Source: DATEDA01 sp963754305
GTDB taxonomy: Bacteria > Pseudomonadota > Gammaproteobacteria > Burkholderiales > SG8-39
Direction: 5' to 3'
DNA length: 64,000 bases
NCBI GenBank assembly: GCA_963754305.1
Contig: CAVWFR010000005.1
Span: forward strand, 7,367 to 71,366
The position numbers and the translations under genes are program-made. The notes under the pieces were generated by a model, which made no database searches, was not told the origin of the DNA, and was given only the letters and a program-made list of their open reading frames with translations. Of this stretch, positions 44,906-53,010 are shown piece after piece; the first letter of the stretch is position 1, and every line of letters starts with the position of its first letter.

Positions 44906-45907
44906 ATGTTCCGAGCGCTCAAGTATCTCTTCCTGCTGGGCTTTATCGCGCTTCTTGCCGGTGCCGGGTGGCTCTGGCGGTTCGCCCACTCGCCGCTCGA
45001 GCTACGCGCGCCCGCCGTCGAGTTCACGATCGCCCCGGGGAGCTCGCTGCGTAGCGCCGCGCGAGCGATCGCCCGTGCCGGGGTGGCCATGCCGCCGATT
45101 GCTTTCGAGCTGGTCGCGCGGGCCGCGGCCAAGCCGGCCGACATCAAGGCCGGAACCTATGAGATCGCTGCCGGCACGACACCGCTCGCGCTGCTGGACA
45201 AGCTCACACGCGGTGATTTCGCGCTGGTAGAGATCAAGTTCATCGAGGGGTGGACATTTCGGCAGCTGCGCGACACGCTCGACGCTCATCCGCAGGTGCG
45301 TCACGACACGAAGGGCGTGACCGACGCCATCGTGCTGCAGCGGTTGGGCATCACTGAGCCGCATCCCGAGGGGTTGTTCTTTCCAGACACTTATCGGTTT
45401 GCGCGCGGCGCGAGCGATCTCGAGCTGCTGCGTACCGCCCATCGCGCGATGGCGACGCGCCTGGACTCCGCATGGAACGGCCGGCGGCCGGACCTGCCGC
45501 TCGCCTCCCCGTATGAAGCGCTGATCCTCGCCTCGATCGTCGAGAAGGAGACCGGCCGCGGCGATGACCGGTCGAAGGTCGCCGCCGTGTTCGTGAACCG
45601 CCTGCGCGGCGGGATGAAACTGCAGGCCGACCCGACCGTCATCTATGGCCTGGGTGACCGGTTCGACGGCAACCTGCGCAAGCGCGACCTTCTCGCCGAC
45701 ACGCCGTACAACACCTACACCCGCGAGGGGCTGCCGCCGACGCCGATCGCGCTACCGGGGCTCGCGTCGCTCGCTGCGGTGACGAACCCGGCCGCTTCCG
45801 ATGCGCTCTATTTCGTCGCGCGCGGCGACGGCTCGAGCGAGTTCTCCCGGACGCTCGAGGAGCACAACCGCGCCGTGACAAAATATCAGCGGGGAGGGCG
45901 TCCCTGA
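44906..45907 (+). CDS. mltG: Endolytic murein transglycosylase MltG
   Basis: MltG cuts nascent glycan strands at the inner membrane and sets their length. The 333-residue YceG protein has one N-terminal membrane segment (YLFLLGFIALLAGAGWLW), a LysM-like region, and the catalytic block LILASIVEKETGRGDDRSKV with its Glu. QADPTVIYGLGDRFDG and NTYTREGLPPTPIALPG follow. ATG at 44906 or GTG at 44903 may be used. The stop overlaps the tmk start. Confidence 0.96.
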   Translation: MFRALKYLFLLGFIALLAGAGWLWRFAHSPLELRAPAVEFTIAPGSSLRSAARAIARAGVAMPPIAFELVARAAAKPADIKAGTYEIAAGTTPLALLDKLTRGDFALVEIKFIEGWTFRQLRDTLDAHPQVRHDTKGVTDAIVLQRLGITEPHPEGLFFPDTYRFARGASDLELLRTAHRAMATRLDSAWNGRRPDLPLASPYEALILASIVEKETGRGDDRSKVAAVFVNRLRGGMKLQADPTVIYGLGDRFDGNLRKRDLLADTPYNTYTREGLPPTPIALPGLASLAAVTNPAASDALYFVARGDGSSEFSRTLEEHNRAVTKYQRGGRP

Positions 45908-46530
45908 TGAGAAGCGGGACGATGCGCGGGAAGTTCATCACGCTGGAGGGGATCGACGGTGCCGGGAAGAGCAGCCACGTCGGATGGCTCGCCGAGCGCT
46001 TGCGACAGGCCGGGCACGAAGTGGTGGTCACCCGCGAGCCCGGCGGGACGCGCATGGGCGAGAAGCTTCGCGCGTTGCTTCTGCACGACGCGATGGATCC
46101 CGCCACCGAGACGCTGCTCATCTTCGCTGCCCGACAGGAGCACCTCGCGCGCGTCGTGCGTCCGGCGCTCGCCCGCGGTGCCTGGGTGGTCTGCGACCGC
46201 TTCACCGATGCGACGTTTGCCTACCAGGGCGGGGGCCGCGGGTTTCCCGACTCCAAGCTGGCCGTGCTCGAAGAATGGGTCCAGGAGGGTCTGCAGCCCG
46301 ATCTGACGCTGTTCTTCGATGTTTCCGTTACCGTCGGGCAGGCGCGGCTCAAGGCGGCCTCGGGCGCCCAGGATCGGTTCGAGCGCGAGGATGTTGGCTT
46401 CCACGAACGAGTTCGGGCCGTGTACCTGGAGCGGGTTCGGCGCTCGCCCCACAGATTTCGCGTGGTTGATGCGTCCGCAAGCATGGGTGAGGTTCGCAAA
46501 ACGCTAGAAGACATAGCTTCAACCTTATGA
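45907..46530 (+). CDS. tmk: Thymidylate kinase
   Basis: Tmk phosphorylates dTMP to dTDP. The 207-residue protein has the P-loop LEGIDGAGKSSHVGWL, VTREPGGTRMGE, VCDRFTDATFAYQGGGRG and the lid. It overlaps mltG by 1 bp and holB by 4 bp. An internal ATG at 45922 (MRGKFITLEG) could also be the start. Confidence 0.97.
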   Translation: MRSGTMRGKFITLEGIDGAGKSSHVGWLAERLRQAGHEVVVTREPGGTRMGEKLRALLLHDAMDPATETLLIFAARQEHLARVVRPALARGAWVVCDRFTDATFAYQGGGRGFPDSKLAVLEEWVQEGLQPDLTLFFDVSVTVGQARLKAASGAQDRFEREDVGFHERVRAVYLERVRRSPHRFRVVDASASMGEVRKTLEDIASTL

Positions 46531-47546
46531 ATGAAAACATTTTGCCATGGCTGGAGGTGGCGTGGAGGCAGCTCCGATCGAGGTCACCCAGCCTCCCTCA
46601 AGCGCTCTTGATCCATGGGCGTTCGGGCTTGGGTAAGACAGTGCTGGCGCGGCTCTTCGCCAAGAAAATGCTCTGCGAGAGCACAGCGGACATCGACCTC
46701 CCATGTGGCCGCTGCCCGGCGTGTCGCTGGATGGAGCAGGGCAGTCACCCGGACTTCCGCGTCCTCGAGCCCGACGCGCTGGCCGACGGGAGAGAGAGCG
46801 ACACCGAGCTCCGAAAGCGCGACGGCGAGTCAGCAAGCCGTCAGATCCGGATCGATCAGGTGCGAGAGATGCAGGATTTTCTTGCCGTCGGCACTCATCG
46901 GGGGGGCTACCGAGTGATCGTTGTCCGGCCCGCCGAGGCGATGAACAGCGCCACCGCCAACGCGCTGCTGAAGAGCCTCGAGGAGCCGCCGCCGCGCACG
47001 CTGTTTCTGCTCGTGTCGAGCGCACCCGAGCGTCTGCTGCCGACCGTCAGGAGCCGCTGCCAGCGGGTGCCGGTCACTACCGCATCCGTGGCACCAGCCG
47101 TCGCGTGGTTGCGCGCCCAGGGCGTGAGCGACCCTGAAGCCGCGCTGGCGTACGCCGCCAACGCGCCGCTTGCAGCGCTCGAGGACGTCGCAGAGCGGTC
47201 GGCGCGAGACGCGCTGATCGCAGGCAGGCTCGCCGCGGGCAACCGCGACCCGCTCGAGCTCACCGACGCGTCCCAGGGCGTGCCGCCGGCGCGGGTGATC
47301 GCCTGGCTCCAGAAGTGGACGATCGATCTTGCCCTGTGTCACACGACCGGTCGGGTTCGCTACCATCTGCGGCAAGCTTCCCGGTTACAAGCGCTCGCCG
47401 GTTCGCTCGCACCGGACCGGCTGCTAAGATTCGAGCGCTCGCTCACGGCATCGGCGGCAGTCGCTCAACACCCGCTGAATCCGCGGCTTTTCCTGGAAGA
47501 CGTGTTCCTGCGCTATGCCGAGCTTTGGGAGGCCCGAATTGACTGA
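46527..47546 (+). CDS. holB: DNA polymerase III subunit delta'
   Basis: HolB is part of the clamp loader. The 339-residue AAA+ protein has LIHGRSGLGKTVLARLFAKK, a zinc module CGRCPACRWMEQGSHPD and NALLKSLEEPPPRTLFLLVSS with the sensor region SAPERLLPTVRSRCQ. It overlaps tmk by 4 bp. Confidence 0.95.
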   Translation: MNENILPWLEVAWRQLRSRSPSLPQALLIHGRSGLGKTVLARLFAKKMLCESTADIDLPCGRCPACRWMEQGSHPDFRVLEPDALADGRESDTELRKRDGESASRQIRIDQVREMQDFLAVGTHRGGYRVIVVRPAEAMNSATANALLKSLEEPPPRTLFLLVSSAPERLLPTVRSRCQRVPVTTASVAPAVAWLRAQGVSDPEAALAYAANAPLAALEDVAERSARDALIAGRLAAGNRDPLELTDASQGVPPARVIAWLQKWTIDLALCHTTGRVRYHLRQASRLQALAGSLAPDRLLRFERSLTASAAVAQHPLNPRLFLEDVFLRYAELWEARID

Positions 47547-47904
47547 GGATCCGAACAAGGGTGTCGTCCGGCCGAGCGTTCTATCGCTGACCATCTCCCA
47601 GAAATCGGCGCTGTATGCCGCCTATATCGCGCACCTCAAGCGCGGTGGAATTTTCATCCCGACGACGCGACCTTATCGCCTCGGGGACGATGTCTTCATG
47701 CTGCTCACCCTGATGGACGATCCGAACAAGCTGCCGGTGGCAGGGCAGGTGGTGTGGATCACCCCGCCCAACTGCCAGGGGAACAAAGCGCAGGGTATCG
47801 GTGTCCAGTTCTCCGAGGACGAGAGCGGCCAGTCGGCCAAGCGGCGGATAGAGTCGCTCCTCGGCGGGCTGCTCCAGTCGACCCGGTCGACTCACACTTA
47901 CTGA
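47539..47904 (+). CDS. pilZ: PilZ-domain protein (type IV pilus assembly type)
   Basis: Pilus-type PilZ proteins act in type IV pilus assembly and usually do not bind c-di-GMP. The 121-residue protein has SLTISQKSALYAAYIAHLKRGGIFI, with a break at the family turn, and VAGQVVWITPPNCQGNKAQGIGVQF. A TTG start at 47539 has GGGAGG (47526-47531) at good spacing; ATG at 47515 is the alternative. Its slot between holB and tatD is conserved. Confidence 0.9.
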   Translation: MTEDPNKGVVRPSVLSLTISQKSALYAAYIAHLKRGGIFIPTTRPYRLGDDVFMLLTLMDDPNKLPVAGQVVWITPPNCQGNKAQGIGVQFSEDESGQSAKRRIESLLGGLLQSTRSTHTY

Positions 47905-47928
47905 TCCGGCACCTGAACCCACAAACGC

Positions 47929-48720
47929 GTGCAGCTGGTCGACTCACATTGCCACCTCGACTTCGCCGACTTTCGCGACCGCATCCCCGAGGTGCTCGCG
48001 AACATGGCCCGCGCTGATGTCTCGCACGCGCTCTGCATCAGCGTCACGCTCGAAGAGTTCCCGCGCGTCCGCGCGCTGGCGGAGGCGCATCCCAACCTGT
48101 ATGCCACCGTCGGGGTGCATCCCGATTACCCCGATGCCGGTGCCGTCGGAGTCCGGGAGTTGGTACAGCTAGCGGACCATCCGAAGATCGTCGCGATCGG
48201 CGAAACAGGGCTCGACTACTATCGGTTGAGCGGCGACCTCGACTGGCAGCGCGAGCGCTTCCGGACGCACATCCGCGCTGCGCGCGAATGCGGCAAGCCA
48301 CTCGTGATCCATACCCGATCGTCCGCAGAAGACACGCTCCGGATCATGCGCGAAGAGCGGGCGGGCGAGGCGGGAGGTGTCCTGCACTGCTTCACCGAGA
48401 CCCTCGAAGTCGCCCGGGCGGCGGTGGATCTGGGTTTCCACATTTCATTCTCGGGAATCGTGACCTTCAAGAACGCAACCGGGCTGCGGGACGTGGCCCG
48501 GGCGCTTCCTCTGGACCGCATCGTGGTGGAGACCGACGCCCCGTACCTCGCTCCGGTACCCCACCGCGGTAAGGTGAACGAGCCCGCCTATGTCCGTCAT
48601 GTCGCCGAGGCGGTGGCGAGCCTCCGGGGGATCGGTTTGCAGGCCTTCGCCGCGGCGACGACGGCCAACTTTTGCCGCTTGTTCAGCACTGTTAACATCG
48701 AGAATCCGGTTGAGATATGA
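47929..48720 (+). CDS. TatD-family metal-dependent hydrolase
   Basis: TatD/YcfH proteins are TIM-barrel phosphoesterases, some with DNase activity. The 263-residue protein has VDSHCHLDFADF (metal HxH), VGVHPDYP, AIGETGLDYY, LVIHTRSSAEDTL, LHCFTE and VVETDAPYLAPVPHRGKVNEP. The GTG start at 47929 begins the chain just before the HxH motif. Confidence 0.95.
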   Translation: MQLVDSHCHLDFADFRDRIPEVLANMARADVSHALCISVTLEEFPRVRALAEAHPNLYATVGVHPDYPDAGAVGVRELVQLADHPKIVAIGETGLDYYRLSGDLDWQRERFRTHIRAARECGKPLVIHTRSSAEDTLRIMREERAGEAGGVLHCFTETLEVARAAVDLGFHISFSGIVTFKNATGLRDVARALPLDRIVVETDAPYLAPVPHRGKVNEPAYVRHVAEAVASLRGIGLQAFAAATTANFCRLFSTVNIENPVEI

Positions 48721-49355
48721 AACTTAATCACCTCTGTTTACAAGTATTTCTATTCCTCATCTCAGGTGCGGCAGGGGCTGCACCAACCTTGGACGATCTC
48801 TTCAGGTCGGTCAAGGCGAACGACGTAGGCGAGGTTCGCGGACTCCTCGACCAGGGGATGGACGTCAACTCCACCAGCAAGGAAGGCTACTCGCTGCTGA
48901 TGGAGGCCGCGCGGGAGGGGCATCTCGAGGTTATCCGCTTGCTGCTCGATCGGAAGGTCAAGGTCAATCAGCGCAACGCGGTCAACGAGGACGCAATGAT
49001 GCTGGCGGCATTCAAGGGCCAACTGGAAACCGTTAAGTTGCTTCAGTCAAAGGGTGGCGACATCAACAAGGACGGCTGGACTGCGCTCCACTACGCCGCG
49101 TTCCAGGGCCAGACCCCGGTTGCCAAATATCTGATCGACAACAAGGCGGATATCAACGCCAAAGCGCCGAACGGCGTGACCCCGCTGATGGCCGCCGCGC
49201 GGAATGGGCACTACGAGGTGATCAAGTTGCTCCTCCTCCAGGTCGCGGATCCGAACCTCAAGAACGATGCCGGCGCAACGGCACTGCAGTGGGCGGCGAA
49301 GCAGGGGAACACCGATATCGTGCAACTATTGAAGAAGGCGGGGGCGCAGGAATAG
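48717..49355 (+). CDS. Exported ankyrin-repeat protein
   Basis: The 212-residue protein has a signal peptide (CLQVFLFLISGAAGA) and about five ankyrin repeats (YSLLMEAAREGHLEVIRLLL; WTALHYAAFQGQTPVAKYLI; VTPLMAAARNGHYEVIKLLL; ATALQWAAKQGNTDIVQLL). It overlaps tatD by 4 bp and ends the mltG-tmk-holB-pilZ-tatD run. Periplasmic binding role; partner unknown. Confidence 0.9.
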   Translation: MKLNHLCLQVFLFLISGAAGAAPTLDDLFRSVKANDVGEVRGLLDQGMDVNSTSKEGYSLLMEAAREGHLEVIRLLLDRKVKVNQRNAVNEDAMMLAAFKGQLETVKLLQSKGGDINKDGWTALHYAAFQGQTPVAKYLIDNKADINAKAPNGVTPLMAAARNGHYEVIKLLLLQVADPNLKNDAGATALQWAAKQGNTDIVQLLKKAGAQE

Positions 49356-49360
49356 ACGTC

Positions 49361-49420
49361 GATGCGCCACCCGCGTCTGACAGCGTTTATCATTTAACAT
49401 AATATACATTCAGGCGCATC
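49361..49420. terminator. Inverted repeat between convergent genes
   Basis: GATGCGCC (49361-49368) and GGCGCATC (49413-49420) flank a 44-bp A/T-rich loop between the ankyrin gene and the DUF1178 gene. It may act as a shared terminator, though the loop is long. Confidence 0.3.
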
Positions 49421-49439
49421 TCCAAATGCATACCGCGTG

Positions 49440-49889
49440 TCAATGCCAATCCTCCGCCGGCGGGATCGGCAATCGCAACACCGCGATGCCTTCCTCAGCC
49501 AGGGCCTCTACGTCGTCGCGGCTGGCGGTGCCCCGAATTCCGCGGCGGGGCGACTCCTCGTAATGGATTCTGCGCGCCTCCTCGGGAAAGGCCGGGCCGA
49601 CGTCTTCAGTGTTCCGCAGGAGGTGATCGATGACGCCGTCGAGCGTGATTTTTGGCGCCTTGGCTTCTGCGAGCTGGCGTGGGGCACTATGAGACGCCGG
49701 TAATTCCCCTGGCGCATCCCGTTGCCCCTGTCTGCGTATTCGGGCGGAAGGCAGCTTCTCTATGCTCGCGGTCGAACACATCGGACAGGCGAGTAGCCCG
49801 CCAGCGCGCTGGCGCTCGAACGCCTCGCCCGAGGCGAACCAGCCCTCGAACCGATGCCCTTCGGTGCAGATCAACTCGAAAACGATCAT
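49440..49889 (-). CDS. DUF1178 family protein
   Basis: The 149-residue protein of unknown function begins MIVFELICTEGHRFEGWFAS and has LLACPMCSTASIEKLPSA, a zinc-ribbon-like arrangement (C-x3-H and CPMC), then ITLDGVIDHLLRNTEDVGPAFPEEARRIHY and the family end. It is widespread in alpha- and betaproteobacteria. Confidence 0.9.
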   Translation of the reverse strand: MIVFELICTEGHRFEGWFASGEAFERQRAGGLLACPMCSTASIEKLPSARIRRQGQRDAPGELPASHSAPRQLAEAKAPKITLDGVIDHLLRNTEDVGPAFPEEARRIHYEESPRRGIRGTASRDDVEALAEEGIAVLRLPIPPAEDWH

Positions 49890-50206
49890 GTGCCCTGGAA
49901 ACGAAACCCGTCGCTCGATTCTACGTGGCGGCTCGCCCCCGCGGCATCCAACCGGATGGTGATGTTTTTCGATTAAAACCGCGCATATTTAGCTACTTAT
50001 AGAATTTTCTTGATAACTGTGAGCTAGCAGCGTTCGAAAAGCAATTTTGTACCGCGCGACATGGCGCGCCGCCGAGCCGCTAGGTGTCGCCTCGCCTTAA
50101 CTAGCCCCCGCTCGGTGGCGATCGTATGCCGAGCAAACGTCGGTTTCGCCCTTTACTCCACGCCGACCCGCACGGAGAATCCGTGGCCCGCCCAGATGCT
50201 CATTGC
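49890..50206. promoter_or_regulatory. Divergent spacer with A/T-rich core
   Basis: This 317-bp gap separates DUF1178 (minus) from the HlyD-like gene (plus). Its core at about 49965-50055 is A/T-rich against GC-rich flanks and is the likely promoter zone; TTGATA at 50010-50015 may be a -35 box but no good -10 follows. No gene is supported here. The composition change marks the left edge of the accessory region. Confidence 0.4.
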
Positions 50207-51010
50207 ATGATTCGCTTCTTTTTCCCGCTGTTCCTCACGATCGCCTTCGGCGTCGGGCCGGCCCCAGCACAGGACTTCGACTGCATCATCGAAGCGCGCC
50301 AGATGATCGATATCCGCAGCCCGGTCGAAGGCTTGATCGAGCGCGTCGCTGTGGAGCGCGGTGAGGTGGTCAAGAAGGGACAGGTGCTGGTGACGCTCGA
50401 ATCGGGGCCCGAGAGAGCTGCCGTCGCAGTGGCGAAGCAGCGCGCGGAGGCTTCGGGCATGGTGAAGTCGGCGGAGGCGAAGCTCGACCTCGCGGTGAAG
50501 AAGGAGAGGCGCGCCGAAGACCTCGCGCGGCAGAGCTTCATCTCGTCGAACGCGCTCGAGGAGGCGCGCACCGAGAAGACGCTCGCCGACTCCGAGCTGA
50601 GAGTTGCGCGCGAGAACCAGCGGCTCGCCGAGCTCGAGCAGCAGCGCGCCGCGGAAGTCCTGAACATGCGCACCATCCGCAGTCCGGTGAACGGCGTCGT
50701 CGTCGATCGCTACCAGAAGACCGGCGAGTTCGCCGCGACCAACGTGAAGGAACCGATCCTGAGGGTCGCGGAGATCGATCCGCTGAACGTCGAGGTGATC
50801 CTCCCTGCGAGCCTCTACGGCTCGATCCAGCACGGCGGCCGGGCAGAGGTTACGCCCGAGACGCCGCAGCAGAAGTTCATCGCGCGCGTGCGCGTGGTCG
50901 ACCGGGTGATAAACGCCGCGAGCGGTACGTTCGGCGTCCGACTGGAGCTGCCAAACGAGAAGCAGCTCATCCCGGCCGGCGCCAAGTGCCGGCTCCGGTT
51001 TCTGAAGTAG
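50207..51010 (+). CDS. HlyD/RND-type periplasmic adaptor protein
   Basis: Membrane fusion proteins link an inner-membrane transporter to an outer-membrane channel. The 267-residue protein has a signal peptide (FFPLFLTIAFGVGPAPA) and a lipoyl-like half (IRSPVEGLIERVAVERGEVVKKGQVLVTLES). A coiled coil (about residues 75-150), the second lipoyl half (TIRSPVNGVVVDRYQKTGEF) and a beta-barrel end follow. It converges on the SecA-like gene with 8 bp between stops. No pump or channel gene is next to it. Confidence 0.88.
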   Translation: MIRFFFPLFLTIAFGVGPAPAQDFDCIIEARQMIDIRSPVEGLIERVAVERGEVVKKGQVLVTLESGPERAAVAVAKQRAEASGMVKSAEAKLDLAVKKERRAEDLARQSFISSNALEEARTEKTLADSELRVARENQRLAELEQQRAAEVLNMRTIRSPVNGVVVDRYQKTGEFAATNVKEPILRVAEIDPLNVEVILPASLYGSIQHGGRAEVTPETPQQKFIARVRVVDRVINAASGTFGVRLELPNEKQLIPAGAKCRLRFLK

Positions 51011-51018
51011 CCGCTCCC

Positions 51019-53010
51019 CTACTCTCCCTCGCCGGAGAAGGCGAGCAGGTCGCCGAGCTGTTCGTCCATCGCCAGCAGCTCCCGCCGGATGGCGGCGTGG
51101 CTCCGTTCGGCGCGCGTCTGCGCGTAGCGCACCAGGCGCCGCAGCAGCGCCTGCGAGACGCCGCGGCCGTCGCGGACGAGATGCCGCGCGAGCACCCTCA
51201 GCGCGCCGCCGAGGTACACGCGGCTCAGCTCGTCCTCGAGCGACACGATCGCCTCGAAGAAACCCGGGTCGCCTTGCCGCCCGCAGCGACCGAAGAGCTG
51301 CCGGTCGACCCGGCGCGACTCGTGCAGTTCGGTGGCGATCACGTGCAGCCCGCCGAGCGCCTCCACGCCCTTCGCGAGACGGATGTCCGTGCCCCGTCCG
51401 GCCATGTTCGTCGCGACGGTGATCCGCCCGATCCTACCGGCCTGGGCCACGATCTGTGCCTCCTCTTTGTCCTGGCGGGCGTTGAGGAGCTGGTGCTCGA
51501 GCCCTGCTGCGGCCAGCAGGTTGCTCAGTTCCTCGGAGGCGCCGACCGACCGCGTCCCGACGAGCACGGGCCGCCCGCTCGCGTGCACCTCACGCAACCG
51601 GTGGACGACGCCGCGCCATTTCTCCGCCGCCGTCGCGTACACCGCCTCGCCGAGATCGCGGCGCTGCACCGGCCGGTTCGTCGGCACCTTCACCACCGGC
51701 AACCGGTACACCGACCACAGCTCCGGCGCGATCTCGCGCGCCGTGCCGGTCATCCCCGAGAGCCGCAAATAGCGCCGGAAGAAGCGCTGATAGGTCATCC
51801 GCGCGACGGAGGTCTGCTGGCTGGTGAGCGGGCAGCCCTCCTTCGCCTCCACCATCTGGTGCAATCCCTGCTCCCACGAGCGGTCGGGCAAGATCCGGCC
51901 CGTCGACTCGTCGATGATCTGGATTTTCTCGTCGCGGACGAGATAGTGGATGTCGCGCTTGAACACGTGGGTCGCCACCAGCGCCTGCGTCGCGAGCTCC
52001 TCGCGGCGGCGCGTGCCGCGGAAGATGCCGGGCAGCCCCTCGGCGACGGCGGTGAGCTGCTGTTTGCCCTTCGCGGTGAGCCGGACATGCCGCTCGCCGC
52101 CCTCGATCGCGAAGTCCTCCACTTCGGCGAGCTTCGACACCATCGCGAGCGCGTGCTCGTACATCTCCTTCTCCGGCGCCTGGTCCGATCGGCCGGAGAT
52201 AATGAGCGGCGTCCGCGCCTCGTCGACGAGCACGCTGTCAGCCTCGTCGACGATGGCGAGGAACAGGCCGCGCAGGACGAGCTTTGCCGCGCGGCTCTCG
52301 GTTCCCGCCACCCGCTCGATCGACAGCTGGATGCGATTCACCTGTGACCCGAGCGCGATCCGGTCGCGCAGGTAGTCGAAGGTCAGCTCCTTATTGGTGC
52401 AATACGCGACGTCGCAGCCGTAGGCCGCGCGCCGCGCTTGCGGCTCCTTGCCGTTCACCACTACCCCGACCGACAAGCCGAGCGCCCGGTAGACGGGCGT
52501 CATCCATTCGGCGTCGCGGCTCGTGAGGTAGTCGTTGACAGTGATGACGTGGACCGGGAGGCCGGCGAGCGCCGCCGTACAGGCGGGGAGCGTCGCGGTG
52601 AGCGTCTTCCCCTCCCCCGTCTCCATCTCCGCGATCATCCCGTTGAGAATGATCCAGCCGCCGCGGATTTGCGAGTCGAAATGGCGCATGCCGACCGTCC
52701 GGCCGGCGACCTCGCGCACCAGCGCGAAGCTCTTGCCCACCAGCGCTACGGTGAACCCGTCGCGCCGGAGGGCGAGGCGGAGCTCCGCGGCGGTGCGCGC
52801 CACGCCGGCATCGGTGAGCTTCTCGGCTTCTTTCGCGAAATGCCGGACGCTCTCGACGATGCGCGGATTCATCGCCCGGCGCGCCTGCATGCGCCGGGCG
52901 ATCGGCGCAGCGAGGCGATCGGCGATCCGGTCGAGGATGCCGGGCCGGTCGGACGGCTGCTCGGGATACGCCCCGGCGGAGGCGATCGTCGGCAGCGTGA
53001 GCTCAGACAT
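51019..53010 (-). CDS. SecA-like ATPase lacking the C-terminal SecA domains
   Basis: SecA drives preproteins through SecYEG. This 663-residue paralogue has the motor core: ETGEGKTLTATLP (Walker A, 132-136), a preprotein cross-linking domain (about 215-345), AIVDEADSVLVDEARTPLI (DEAD, 255-258), LSGMTGTA, TVATNMAGRGTDIRLAKGV and QLFGRCGRQGDPG. It stops within the helical scaffold (RRELLAMDEQLGDLLAF), so the helical wing and the zinc-binding tail are absent; housekeeping SecA is about 900 residues. Last gene of the four-gene operon, overlapping the M50 gene by 8 bp. It may power export of a specific substrate. Confidence 0.85.
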   Translation of the reverse strand: MSELTLPTIASAGAYPEQPSDRPGILDRIADRLAAPIARRMQARRAMNPRIVESVRHFAKEAEKLTDAGVARTAAELRLALRRDGFTVALVGKSFALVREVAGRTVGMRHFDSQIRGGWIILNGMIAEMETGEGKTLTATLPACTAALAGLPVHVITVNDYLTSRDAEWMTPVYRALGLSVGVVVNGKEPQARRAAYGCDVAYCTNKELTFDYLRDRIALGSQVNRIQLSIERVAGTESRAAKLVLRGLFLAIVDEADSVLVDEARTPLIISGRSDQAPEKEMYEHALAMVSKLAEVEDFAIEGGERHVRLTAKGKQQLTAVAEGLPGIFRGTRRREELATQALVATHVFKRDIHYLVRDEKIQIIDESTGRILPDRSWEQGLHQMVEAKEGCPLTSQQTSVARMTYQRFFRRYLRLSGMTGTAREIAPELWSVYRLPVVKVPTNRPVQRRDLGEAVYATAAEKWRGVVHRLREVHASGRPVLVGTRSVGASEELSNLLAAAGLEHQLLNARQDKEEAQIVAQAGRIGRITVATNMAGRGTDIRLAKGVEALGGLHVIATELHESRRVDRQLFGRCGRQGDPGFFEAIVSLEDELSRVYLGGALRVLARHLVRDGRGVSQALLRRLVRYAQTRAERSHAAIRRELLAMDEQLGDLLAFSGEGE

